Source of the DNA: Gemmatimonadota bacterium
GTDB lineage: Bacteria; Gemmatimonadota; Gemmatimonadetes; Longimicrobiales; Gaopeijiaceae
Length of the DNA stretch: 47,682 nucleotides
Assembly: GCA_029879725.1 (NCBI GenBank)
Contig: JAOUPR010000020.1
Coordinates: 1-47,682, forward strand
Reading direction: 5' to 3'
Position 1 is the first letter of the stretch, and every line of letters begins with the position of its first letter. This document shows, piece by piece, positions 40,469-47,682 of this stretch. Position numbers and translations under genes: made by a program. The notes under the pieces were generated by a model. It saw nothing but the letters and a program-made list of their open reading frames with translations. It did not search any database and was not told where the DNA came from.

Positions 40469-43444
40469 CTACTCTCCTCCCTTCGCCGCCGCGAACAACG
40501 CCCGCGCCTGCGCCACCATCTCCCGCTGGGTCGGGGTGGGCGGGTAGAGCGTGCCGGGGCGGACGGCCCCGCCGTTGAGCGCGCCGTAGACCTGCTGCAC
40601 GGCACGGGCCGCGGCGCGGAGCTTCCCTTCCGGGGTGTCGGTGGCCGGCGGCGGGCCGAAGCCTCTCCCGCCGGTGACGCCCGCGGCCCGCATGGCCGTC
40701 CGGATCTCCTCCTGGAGGGAGAGGAGCTCCAGCATGAACGCTTCACGCTCCTGGTACTGCGCCACCGTGATGGGCATGTCCGCGGCGGGAAGGACCTCCA
40801 CCCGCTGCGTGGACGACGCGCTCCCGGCCTCCAGCGTGACGGTGTAGATCCCTGGAGACACCCACGGGCCGCGGTCCTCGATGGGTCGCGCCAGATCGGG
40901 GTCGTCGTGCCGCTCCCACACGTCGTCGCTCCCCGGGAGGGGGTGGCGGAGATCCCAGTTCACCCGGTGGGTACCCGAACCGCCCGGAACCGTCATGTCC
41001 CGGATCTCCCGGCCGTCGGGGGCGTGGATGCGGAGGACCGCCTGGTCGGCGCCGCGTTCAAGCCGATAGGTGATGACGGCGCCGTCCACGGGGTTCTCAC
41101 CGGCGAACTCGGCCTGGCCCCGGTATGACGTGTCCTTCCGGTAGAGCTTGATGGCCGCCGGAGCGATGGAGAACAGGTGTGCGGGCCCGCCGGCGCGGCT
41201 CCACTCGGCGAAGGGCCGGGTGTCGTCCAGGATCCAGATGCTCCTCCCGTGGGTGGCCATGACCAGGTCCTTTTCCCGGGGGTGGATCAGGAGGTCGTCG
41301 TAGTGGGTCGTGGGGAGGTTGGGGACCCTGGCCCAGTGCGCGCCGCCGTCGGTGCTGGCGAAGACGGCGTGCTCCGTCCCCAGGAAGAGGGCGTCGAGGT
41401 CGTCCGGGTGTTCCACGATCACGTTCGCCACCCCCATGGCGGGGAGCGTCCGGTTCAGCGGAGTCCACGTCCGGCCGAAGTCTTCGGTCCGGTAGACGTA
41501 GGGGCGGAAGTCGCCGTCCCGGTGTCCATCGAAGGTGGCGTAGGCCACGCCCGCCCCCCGGGCCGACGCGGTGATCCGGCTCACGTACGTCCCGTCGGCG
41601 ATCCCGCGCACGTTCCGTGACACCTCCGTCCAGCTCTTCCCGCCGTCGCGGCTCACCTGGAGGTTCCCGTCGTCGAAGCCCACCCAGAGGACGTCCGGGT
41701 CCAGGGGCGACTCGTCCAGGGTGACGGCCTCGCCGAAGCTGCTCGTGCCGTCGTTGGGCGAGATGGTCATGTCGCGCCCCTTCACCCCCATGAGCTCGAG
41801 GTCGTCGCGGTCGATGCTCCGGCTCAGGTCTTCCGTGCGCTCCCAGCTCTCTCCCCGGTCCCTGGAGACGAAGAAGCGGTTCCCCGCCACGTACAGGACG
41901 TCGGGGTTGTGTTGCGAGAGCATCATGGGAGAGGTCCAGTCGAACCGGTACGACTCCTCACCCATGGCGGGCTCGGGGCCGATCTCCATCATGTCGCCCG
42001 TGTGCGTGTCGTAGCGGAAGTAGCTTCCCCCGTTGGAGCTCCCGTACGTGTAGCGGGCGTCGCGGGGGTCGGCCTGCCAGTACATCCCGTCTCCGAACCC
42101 GTTCTGCATCCAGTCGTCGTTCAGGATTCCGGCGAAGCGGCGCGTCTCGGAGGGGCCCATGAAGGAGTGGTTGTCCTGGAGGCCTCCGTACACCCAGTAC
42201 GGGTCGCGCATGTCCACGCCCATGGCGTAGAACTGGGCGATGGGAAAGTTGTTCAGCTTCCGGAAGCTCGTTCCCCCGTCGTAGCTCTCGTGGAGTCCGG
42301 CGTCGCCGCCCAGGTAGAGGTGCTCGGGGTCGGCCGGGTCGATCCAGAGGGCGTGGTGGTCGGCGTGGACACCCACGTCGTAGGTCGGCGCGAGGGCGAT
42401 CTGTGACCAGGTCCGCCCCCCGTCATGACTCACGTTGGACGTGGTGGCCAGCGCGTAGACGGTGTTCTCGTCGGAGGGATCGATGAAGATCTCCGAGTAG
42501 TACATGGGGCGGCCGTTCATGTCGCTCACCCGCTCCCAGGAGGCCCCGCCGTCCGTGGTGCGGTAGGTGCCCTGCATGTCGCGGTCGGCGTGCTCCACGA
42601 GGGCGTTGAGTACCGCGGGATTCGAAGCGGAGATGGCGAGCCCGATGCGTCCTTTGTCACCGGCGGGGATCCCCTGGGTGAGCTCGGTCCAATGGTCGCC
42701 CCCGTCGGTGGTCTTGTAGATCCCGCTCCCGGGACCGCCTCCGTTGAAGCCCCACGCCCGGCGCAGGCGCTGGTAGGTGGCCGCGTAGAGAACGTTCGGG
42801 TCGGTCGGGTCCATGACCAGGTCCACGGCGCCCGTGTATCGGTCGATGAAGAGCACCTTCTCCCAGGAGGCTCCGCCGTCGGTGGTGCGGTAGACGCCGC
42901 GATCATCCGAGGCCGCCCAGAGATTGCCCAGCGCCGCCACGTAGGCCACGTCGGGGTCGGTGGGGTGGATCTCCACCTTCCCGATGTGGCGGGTCTCGGC
43001 CAGACCGAGGTGGCGCCAGCTGTCGCCTCCGTCGTCGGAGCGGTAGACGCCGTTTCCGTACGACGTGCTCTGCCGGTTGTTCTGCTCACCGGTTCCGGCG
43101 TACACGATGTCCGGGTTGGACGGCGCCAGCGCCACGTCTCCGAAGGTGCTCACCGCCATGGTGTCGAAGACGTTCACCCAGGTGTGGGCCCGGTTGGTGC
43201 TCTTCCAGAGCCCGCCCGAGGCCGACGCCACGTACAGGGTGGACGGGTCGCCGGGGATGGCCTCGATGTCGTGGACGCGCCCTCCCGTGACCGCGGGCCC
43301 GATCACGCGGGCGTGGAAGGACTCCATGTCGGCGGAGGTGATGGGGCGGGCCGTCTGTGCCTCGATCGCTCCGGGAATCCCGATCACGGGCACGGACGCG
43401 GTGAGAAGGAGCAGCCCCGCACGGGTGATGATGGATGAGCTCAT
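40469..43444 (-). CDS. sortilin/VPS10-like beta-propeller protein with BNR repeats
   Basis: A 991-residue secreted protein (signal ends GAIEAQ). It carries at least ten BNR/Asp-box repeats such as SDDGGDSW, TTDGGASW, TTDGGDHW, SHDGGRTW, SRDGGKSW and STDGGAHW, spread across residues about 60-750; these form the large propeller of VPS10/sortilin or sialidase/xyloglucanase-like proteins. A C-terminal stretch (about 780-860) has ADQAVLRIHAPDGREIRDM and a later GPWVSPGIYTVTLEAG, a FlgD-Ig-like fold. No catalytic residues of a specific glycosidase are evident, so an enzyme function is uncertain. It lies 25 bases after the exonuclease gene on the same strand. The ATG at 43444 is supported by the signal peptide. 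Confidence 0.82.
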   Translation of the reverse strand: MSSSIITRAGLLLLTASVPVIGIPGAIEAQTARPITSADMESFHARVIGPAVTGGRVHDIEAIPGDPSTLYVASASGGLWKSTNRAHTWVNVFDTMAVSTFGDVALAPSNPDIVYAGTGEQNNRQSTSYGNGVYRSDDGGDSWRHLGLAETRHIGKVEIHPTDPDVAYVAALGNLWAASDDRGVYRTTDGGASWEKVLFIDRYTGAVDLVMDPTDPNVLYAATYQRLRRAWGFNGGGPGSGIYKTTDGGDHWTELTQGIPAGDKGRIGLAISASNPAVLNALVEHADRDMQGTYRTTDGGASWERVSDMNGRPMYYSEIFIDPSDENTVYALATTSNVSHDGGRTWSQIALAPTYDVGVHADHHALWIDPADPEHLYLGGDAGLHESYDGGTSFRKLNNFPIAQFYAMGVDMRDPYWVYGGLQDNHSFMGPSETRRFAGILNDDWMQNGFGDGMYWQADPRDARYTYGSSNGGSYFRYDTHTGDMMEIGPEPAMGEESYRFDWTSPMMLSQHNPDVLYVAGNRFFVSRDRGESWERTEDLSRSIDRDDLELMGVKGRDMTISPNDGTSSFGEAVTLDESPLDPDVLWVGFDDGNLQVSRDGGKSWTEVSRNVRGIADGTYVSRITASARGAGVAYATFDGHRDGDFRPYVYRTEDFGRTWTPLNRTLPAMGVANVIVEHPDDLDALFLGTEHAVFASTDGGAHWARVPNLPTTHYDDLLIHPREKDLVMATHGRSIWILDDTRPFAEWSRAGGPAHLFSIAPAAIKLYRKDTSYRGQAEFAGENPVDGAVITYRLERGADQAVLRIHAPDGREIRDMTVPGGSGTHRVNWDLRHPLPGSDDVWERHDDPDLARPIEDRGPWVSPGIYTVTLEAGSASSTQRVEVLPAADMPITVAQYQEREAFMLELLSLQEEIRTAMRAAGVTGGRGFGPPPATDTPEGKLRAAARAVQQVYGALNGGAVRPGTLYPPTPTQREMVAQARALFAAAKGGE

Positions 43445-43469
43445 GGTGGTGTCGGGTTGAGGAAGGTGA

Positions 43470-44243
43470 TCAGGTGTCCTGTCCCAGCGCTTCACGCAGA
43501 ACCTTGGCGACCTCGTCGCCCAGGTCGTCGATGCCCAGCATCCAGTGGATGTAGTCGGGCTCGGACGTGGCCACGTCGGCCAGGGTGCGGCCGCCGTGCT
43601 TGCCCCGGCGGAACGTCAGTGCGTCGCCGTTGCGGGTGAACCAGCGGTCCAGGTCGGTCTGGAGAGGAGAGAACTCCTCGCAGTACCGGTGCAGCCCGTC
43701 CAGGTCCCGGGGGACGTGGGGATACCGCTGCATCTGGGCCGCGAGGACCGCGGCGGTGGTGCGGATGTCTCCCAGGGCCGTGTGGGCCTCCTCGTGCTCG
43801 CGGTCCAGGTAGAAGCGGGCGGCGGCGGAGAGGTCGCGAGGCTCCTCGCGGTGGAAGATGTTCTGCATGTCGATGACGCGGCGGCCCTCCATGCCGAAGA
43901 CGATCCCGCAGCGCTTGAACTCGTTGACGAGCATGTGGAGATCGAAGCGGCGGATGTTGAACCCCGCCAGGTCGCACCCCTCCAGGAGGTCCGCCAACGC
44001 GCGCGCCCGTGAGCAGAACGGGGGCTCGTCGGCCACGTCGGCGTCGGTGATCCCGTGCACCGCGGTGGCTTCCGGCGAGATGGGCATCTCCGGGTTGAAG
44101 CGACGCACCCGCTCCACCACGTCTCCCTGGGGGGAGAGACGGATCAGCGCGAGCTCCACGACACGGTCCTGCTTGGTGTTCAGCCCCGTGGTCTCCAGAT
44201 CGAAGAAGACGAGGGGACGGTCGAGATCGAAGGGTAGTTTCAT
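43470..44243 (-). CDS. DnaQ-like 3'-5' exonuclease with ExoX-type C-terminal domain
   Basis: A 257-residue DEDDh nuclease. The motifs are complete: FFDLETTGL (Asp15, Glu17), AVHGITDADV, AGFNIRRFDLHML (Asp101) and HTALGDIRTT (His154, Asp159). Residues 200-250 hold GKHGGRTLADVATSEPDYIHWML, the ExoX-like C-terminal module that binds DNA. It is probably a DNA repair or proofreading exonuclease. The ATG at 44243 was chosen because the longer frame is low-complexity and runs into the divergent reductase promoter. It is the first gene of an operon with the beta-propeller gene, although there is no functional link that I can see. Confidence 0.9.
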   Translation of the reverse strand: MKLPFDLDRPLVFFDLETTGLNTKQDRVVELALIRLSPQGDVVERVRRFNPEMPISPEATAVHGITDADVADEPPFCSRARALADLLEGCDLAGFNIRRFDLHMLVNEFKRCGIVFGMEGRRVIDMQNIFHREEPRDLSAAARFYLDREHEEAHTALGDIRTTAAVLAAQMQRYPHVPRDLDGLHRYCEEFSPLQTDLDRWFTRNGDALTFRRGKHGGRTLADVATSEPDYIHWMLGIDDLGDEVAKVLREALGQDT

Positions 44244-44334
44244 GGCTCGGGCGAAGGGTGGTACGGCAAAGTATGTTGGGGTGGCCGATGGCGCACGCCC
44301 GTTCACCGACACCCCGGACAGGAGAGGGTTCCCC

Positions 44335-45327
44335 GTGCAGTCCGATTCCATGCAGGCAGTCGTGATCACCACGCCCGGTGGCTCCGAGGTCCTCGAGTTG
44401 CGGGAGGTGCGACGTCCCGAGCCCGGTCCCGGAGAAGTGAGGGTCCGCGTGGCGGCCTCGGCGCTGAACCGGGCCGACATCCTCCAGCGGATGGGCCGCT
44501 ACCCCGTTCCCGAGGGGTACCCGAAGGACATCCCGGGGATGGAGTTCGCCGGCACGGTGGACGCCGTGGGCGAGGGCGTGGACGAGGTACGCGAGGGCGA
44601 CGCGGTCATGGGGATCACCGGGGGTGGGGCGTACGCCGAGGCCACGGTGGTGCCGGCCTCAACCTGCGTGGCCGTTCCCCGGGGAATGTCCCTCCTGGAC
44701 GCCGGCGCCATCCCGGAGGTGTTCTTCACCGCCTTCGACGCGGTGATCCTGCAGGAGGGCCTGGCCGCCGGAGAGACGCTCCTCGTCCACGCGGTGGGGA
44801 GCGGGGTGGGGACGGCGGCCCTCCAGCTGGGGAGGGCGTGGGGCGCCACGGTCATCGGGACCTCGCGCACGGCGGGGAAGCTGGAGCGGGCGGCGGCGCT
44901 GGGGCTGGAGCACGCGGTGCTGGCCGACGAGGGCTGGCCCGAGCGGGTGGGGGAGATCACGGGTGGCCGAGGCGCGGACGTGATCCTCGACCTGGTGGGC
45001 GGCCCCTACCTGGCCGGCAACCAGAAGGTCCTGGCCCTCCGCGGCCGCCACATCGTGGTGGGGGTGACGGGAGGGTCCATCGCCCAGGTCGATCTGCGGG
45101 CGCTCATGGGGAGGCGGGGCTCCATCCGGGGGACGGTGCTGCGGGCGCGGCCACTGGCCGAGAAGGTGGCGCTCACGCGGGCCTTCGTGGAGGACGTGCT
45201 CCCCCACTTCGAGGCGGGCCGGATGGCTCCCGTGGTGGACCGGGTCTTCCCGGCCGCCGAAGCGGCGGCCGCGCACGCCTACATGGAGACCAACGCCAAC
45301 TTCGGGAAGATCCTGCTGGAGTGGTGA
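44335..45327 (+). CDS. NADPH:quinone oxidoreductase-like (MDR superfamily)
   Basis: A 330-residue medium-chain dehydrogenase/reductase without the structural zinc lobe. The family layout is clear: LELREVRRPEPGPGEVRVRVAASALNRAD, PGMEFAGTVDAVGEGV, GGAYAEATVVPA, then the Rossmann loop LVHAVGSGVGTAALQLGRAWGATVIGT and ILDLVGG. It probably reduces quinones or enals with NADPH in the cytosol. The start is uncertain: GGAGAGGG at 44321-44328 is correctly spaced for GTG 44335 but not for the ATG at 44350 (MQAVVITTPGG), which also fits the family. It is divergent from the exonuclease gene. Confidence 0.88.
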   Translation: MQSDSMQAVVITTPGGSEVLELREVRRPEPGPGEVRVRVAASALNRADILQRMGRYPVPEGYPKDIPGMEFAGTVDAVGEGVDEVREGDAVMGITGGGAYAEATVVPASTCVAVPRGMSLLDAGAIPEVFFTAFDAVILQEGLAAGETLLVHAVGSGVGTAALQLGRAWGATVIGTSRTAGKLERAAALGLEHAVLADEGWPERVGEITGGRGADVILDLVGGPYLAGNQKVLALRGRHIVVGVTGGSIAQVDLRALMGRRGSIRGTVLRARPLAEKVALTRAFVEDVLPHFEAGRMAPVVDRVFPAAEAAAAHAYMETNANFGKILLEW

Positions 45328-45432
45328 GGGGGGTGGGGCCGGCTTCCGCGCCCGGGCGCCCGACCCCTGGCGTCCGCGCCGCCCGCTCCCATCTTGAGAG
45401 GCCACCCCCGGTCCTCAGACAGGAGAACTCCG

Positions 45433-46872
45433 TTGTTCCGACGCACCTCCACCTTCGCCTTCGCCGCCCGGCGCCTGAGTAAGCATCTCGGCCTGGCCCT
45501 GAGTACGAGCCTCGGCCTGAGCCTGGGCCTCACCGCCCTGGCGTTCGCCCCGCTGGCGGCCTCCGCCCAGACTCCCCCGCCCTCCACCGATCCCCGCATC
45601 TACGACATCGTGGACGCCTCCTCGCCTGCTCGGGTGGAGGCCGACCTCCGGCGCCTGGTGGGGTTCGGGACGCGCAACACCTTCTCCGACACCCTCTCCG
45701 CGGAGCGGGGGATCGGGGCGGCCCGGCGGTGGATCAAGTCCGAGATGGATGCGATCTCCGCCGGGTGTGGAGGATGCATGGAGGTCTTCTACCAGGAGTG
45801 GCGGGTCGGGCCCGAGGACAGCCCTCGCCTCCCCGAGCCGGTGAACGTGGTCAACGTGGTGGCGGTGATCCGGGGGACGGTGCACCCGGACCGCTACGTG
45901 ATCATGAGCGGAGACATCGACTCCCGGGCGTCCAACGGATCCGACGGGGACGTCGACGCTCCGGGGGCCAACGACAACGCGTCCGGAATGGCCGGGGTCA
46001 TCGAGGCCGCGCGAATCCTGTCGCGCTACCGGTTCCCCACCTCGGTGGTCCTGGTGGGACTCTCGGGTGAGGAGCAGGGGCTCTGGGGTGGACAGCACAT
46101 GGCGCGGGTGGCCGTGGACGAAGGGTGGGACATCGTCGGCGTCCTCAACAACGACATGATCGGGAACATCCAGGGGATCGACGGCGTCATCGCCAACAAC
46201 GTCTTCCGGGTCTTCTCCGAGCCGTACCCGCGCACGGCATCCGAAGAGGAATTGCGCAGCTACCGCACCTTCGGCGGTGAGGTGGACGGGCCCTCGCGGC
46301 AGCTCGCGCGCTACGTGGACCGCATCACCGGCACGTACTTCACCAACCTCGACGCCATGATGATCTACCGCCTGGACCGCTTCGGGCGGGGTGGGCACCA
46401 CAGGCCCTTCAACGACGCGGGCTTCGCGGGCGTGCGCATCATGGAGGCCCACGAGCAATACGAGCGGCAGCACCAGGACATCCGCTCCGAAGACGGCGTC
46501 GAGTACGGCGACGTGATCGAGGGAGTGGACTTCGACTTCGCGGCGCGCCTCACCGCGGTGAACGCGGCGGTCCTGGCGGCCCTCGCCTGGGCGCCGCCCG
46601 AGCCGGAGAACGTGCGCATCGGTGGCGCGGTGCGGGCGTCCACCACGCTGGGATGGGACGCCGTGGACGATCCCGACCTGGCGGGCTACAGGATCTACTG
46701 GAGGGCCACCACCGCGCCCCAGTGGGAGCACTCCCGCTACGTGGGGAACGTGACGCGGTACACCCTGGAGAACATGGTCATCGACAACTACTTCTTCGGC
46801 GTGGCGTCGGTGGGGAAGGACGGGAACGAGAGCCTGGTGGTGTTCCCGGGGGGACTGCTCCCCCGCCGCTGA
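45433..46872 (+). CDS. M28-family metallopeptidase with FN3 domain and altered first metal site
   Basis: A 479-residue secreted peptidase. A long signal with Leu/Ser/Gly-rich repeats ends ASAQ at about 45. The M28 core contains APGANDNASGMAG, VLVGLSGEEQGLWGG (Glu acid/base and ligand), LNNDMIGN and a final His in HHRPF or the EAHEQY region. The first ligand motif reads SGDIDSRAS, where GHxDS is usual, so His is replaced by Asp. Residues 390-479 are a fibronectin type III domain (VRASTTLGWDAVDDPDLAGYRIYW). I chose the TTG at 45433 because AGGAGA at 45421-45426 lies six bases before it; an in-frame TTG at 45394 has no such site. Whether the altered site still binds zinc is untested. Confidence 0.85.
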   Translation: MFRRTSTFAFAARRLSKHLGLALSTSLGLSLGLTALAFAPLAASAQTPPPSTDPRIYDIVDASSPARVEADLRRLVGFGTRNTFSDTLSAERGIGAARRWIKSEMDAISAGCGGCMEVFYQEWRVGPEDSPRLPEPVNVVNVVAVIRGTVHPDRYVIMSGDIDSRASNGSDGDVDAPGANDNASGMAGVIEAARILSRYRFPTSVVLVGLSGEEQGLWGGQHMARVAVDEGWDIVGVLNNDMIGNIQGIDGVIANNVFRVFSEPYPRTASEEELRSYRTFGGEVDGPSRQLARYVDRITGTYFTNLDAMMIYRLDRFGRGGHHRPFNDAGFAGVRIMEAHEQYERQHQDIRSEDGVEYGDVIEGVDFDFAARLTAVNAAVLAALAWAPPEPENVRIGGAVRASTTLGWDAVDDPDLAGYRIYWRATTAPQWEHSRYVGNVTRYTLENMVIDNYFFGVASVGKDGNESLVVFPGGLLPRR

Positions 46873-46900
46873 GGATTCGGGGGACGGGGGGTGTGTCGGA

Positions 46901-46942
46901 GGTCACCGGGGTGGAGGACGTCGCGCCGCCACCCCGGTGACC
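46901..46942. terminator. hairpin between convergent M28 peptidase and sucA genes
   Basis: GGTCACCGGGGTGG (46901-46914) pairs perfectly with CCACCCCGGTGACC (46929-46942) around a 14-base loop in the only spacer between the two stops. No T-run follows, so it may act as a bidirectional terminator. Confidence 0.6.
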
Positions 46943-46949
46943 CCCACCC

Positions 46950-47682
46950 TCAGGAGTCTTCCTCTTCGGACGGCTCGTTGAGGCCGAGCGCTTCGAGGAC
47001 GATGCGCTCCTGCTCCACCTGGTGGTCCTTGGACTTCCCCTCGGCGGGGCTCGCCCGCTCGGGGCGCGCCACGTAGGAGAGGGGGATCTCCCGGGGCACC
47101 ACACCCCGAAGGCGGGGACCCACGTAGGTGAGCCCGCCCATGTTGCGCGGCTCCTCCTGGGTCCAGAGGACCTCCACCAGGTTGGGGAAGCGGGCCACCA
47201 ACACCTCGATCTCGTCACCGGGGAACGGGTAGAGCTGCTCCATACGCGCCACCGCCGTGTGCGGCGCGTCGGCGCGTCGGGCGTGCCCCTGGATGTCGTA
47301 GTAGACCTTGCCCGAGCAGAGCACCAGGCGGGTGATCTGCTCCCGGACGGTGACCGTGGGGTCGTTGAGCACCGGCTTGAAACGGCCTCCGGTGAGCTCC
47401 GCCACCGCCGACGTCGCCGCCGGGAGCCGCAGGAGGCTCTTGGGCGTCATGACCACCAGGGGGCGTTCGGGCCGGGAGAGGGCCTGGCGCCGGAGGAGGT
47501 GGAAGTACTGCGCCGGCGTGGTGGGGTAGGCCACCCGCATGTTGTCTTCCGCGCACAGCTGGAGGAAGCGCTCCAGGCGCGCGCTGGAGTGCTCCGGCCC
47601 CTGCCCTTCGTACCCGTGGGGGAGGAGGAGGACCAGCCGCGACTGCTGACCCCACTTCGTCCGTCCCGCCGAGAGGAACTGG
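46950..47682 (-). CDS. sucA: 2-oxoglutarate dehydrogenase E1 component, C-terminal part (cut by window edge)
   Basis: The visible 243 codons are the C-terminal end of SucA, the thiamine-diphosphate E1 subunit of the 2-oxoglutarate dehydrogenase complex in the TCA cycle. Upstream of the first in-frame ATG (47540), the reading frame continues to the window edge with the family-specific PHGYEGQGPEHSSARLERFL, so this is the middle of the gene and not its start. Other diagnostic segments are YPTTPAQYFHLLRRQ, RPLVVMTPKSLLR and GRFKPVLND, then LVLCSGKVYYDI, VARMEQLYPFP and WTQEEPRNMG. The gene begins beyond the window. An acidic tail (PSEEEDS) ends it. The E2 gene, often next to it, is not in the window; downstream on this strand is the convergent M28 peptidase. 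Confidence 0.96.
   Translation of the reverse strand, partial: QFLSAGRTKWGQQSRLVLLLPHGYEGQGPEHSSARLERFLQLCAEDNMRVAYPTTPAQYFHLLRRQALSRPERPLVVMTPKSLLRLPAATSAVAELTGGRFKPVLNDPTVTVREQITRLVLCSGKVYYDIQGHARRADAPHTAVARMEQLYPFPGDEIEVLVARFPNLVEVLWTQEEPRNMGGLTYVGPRLRGVVPREIPLSYVARPERASPAEGKSKDHQVEQERIVLEALGLNEPSEEEDS

Overview
The window is high-GC DNA carrying 43 supportable protein-coding genes and no RNA gene that I can recognise. Two SusC/RagA-SusD/RagB outer-membrane pairs, many Cys-anchored lipoproteins and a TolB-N/TPR signalling protein occur in a GC-rich background. That combination fits Gemmatimonadota, or a near relative in the Bacteroidota/FCB neighbourhood, better than classical Bacteroidota. 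The assignment is an inference from gene content; there is no marker gene such as 16S rRNA here.

Positions 1-8.7 kb hold small envelope and housekeeping genes. They are a CPBP membrane protease, a YccF membrane protein, an NTF2-like lipoprotein, a Tat-exported protein paired with a zinc-dependent phospholipase C-like protein, a membrane protein, a small lipoprotein, a three-helix TPR/TolB-N protein and a DUF3127 protein with an SSB-like acidic tail. From 8.7 to 23.1 kb come an M20 dipeptidase, a reverse-strand ECF sigma/PspA/GlsB-like envelope-stress block with a Fur-box-like palindrome, and an unpaired E1-alpha dehydrogenase. These are followed by a V4R-like/Bcp pair, a CoA-binding protein, a kinase-like ATPase, a ctaA-DUF420-eamA operon, an ABC exporter with CorA, and a long acyl-CoA dehydrogenase.

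The most unusual region is 23.2-40.4 kb. It contains two diverged versions of one outer-membrane locus. Each has a SusC/SusD pair, a small paralogous lipoprotein, and a short secreted protein made of a carboxypeptidase-regulatory-like domain plus a TonB-receptor plug domain but no beta-barrel. The two barrel-less plug proteins share two cysteines at matching positions and a Trp-x-Tyr-Gly motif where SusC has Leu-Tyr-Gly. In the second locus the plug protein heads a four-gene operon, partly coupled by ATGA overlaps, with a di-haem cytochrome c peroxidase and two lipoproteins, one of which has a duplicated domain. No glycoside hydrolase, SusE/F protein or anti-sigma partner is present, so neither pair looks like a standard polysaccharide-utilisation locus.

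The right end (40.4-47.7 kb) has a sortilin/BNR-propeller protein, a DnaQ-like exonuclease with an ExoX-type tail, a quinone oxidoreductase-like protein, an M28 peptidase with an unusual metal site plus an FN3 domain, and the C-terminal part of 2-oxoglutarate dehydrogenase E1, cut by the window edge. M20 and M28 peptidases, a propeller protein and SusCD together suggest scavenging of proteinaceous or lipid material, but the substrate cannot be read from the sequence.
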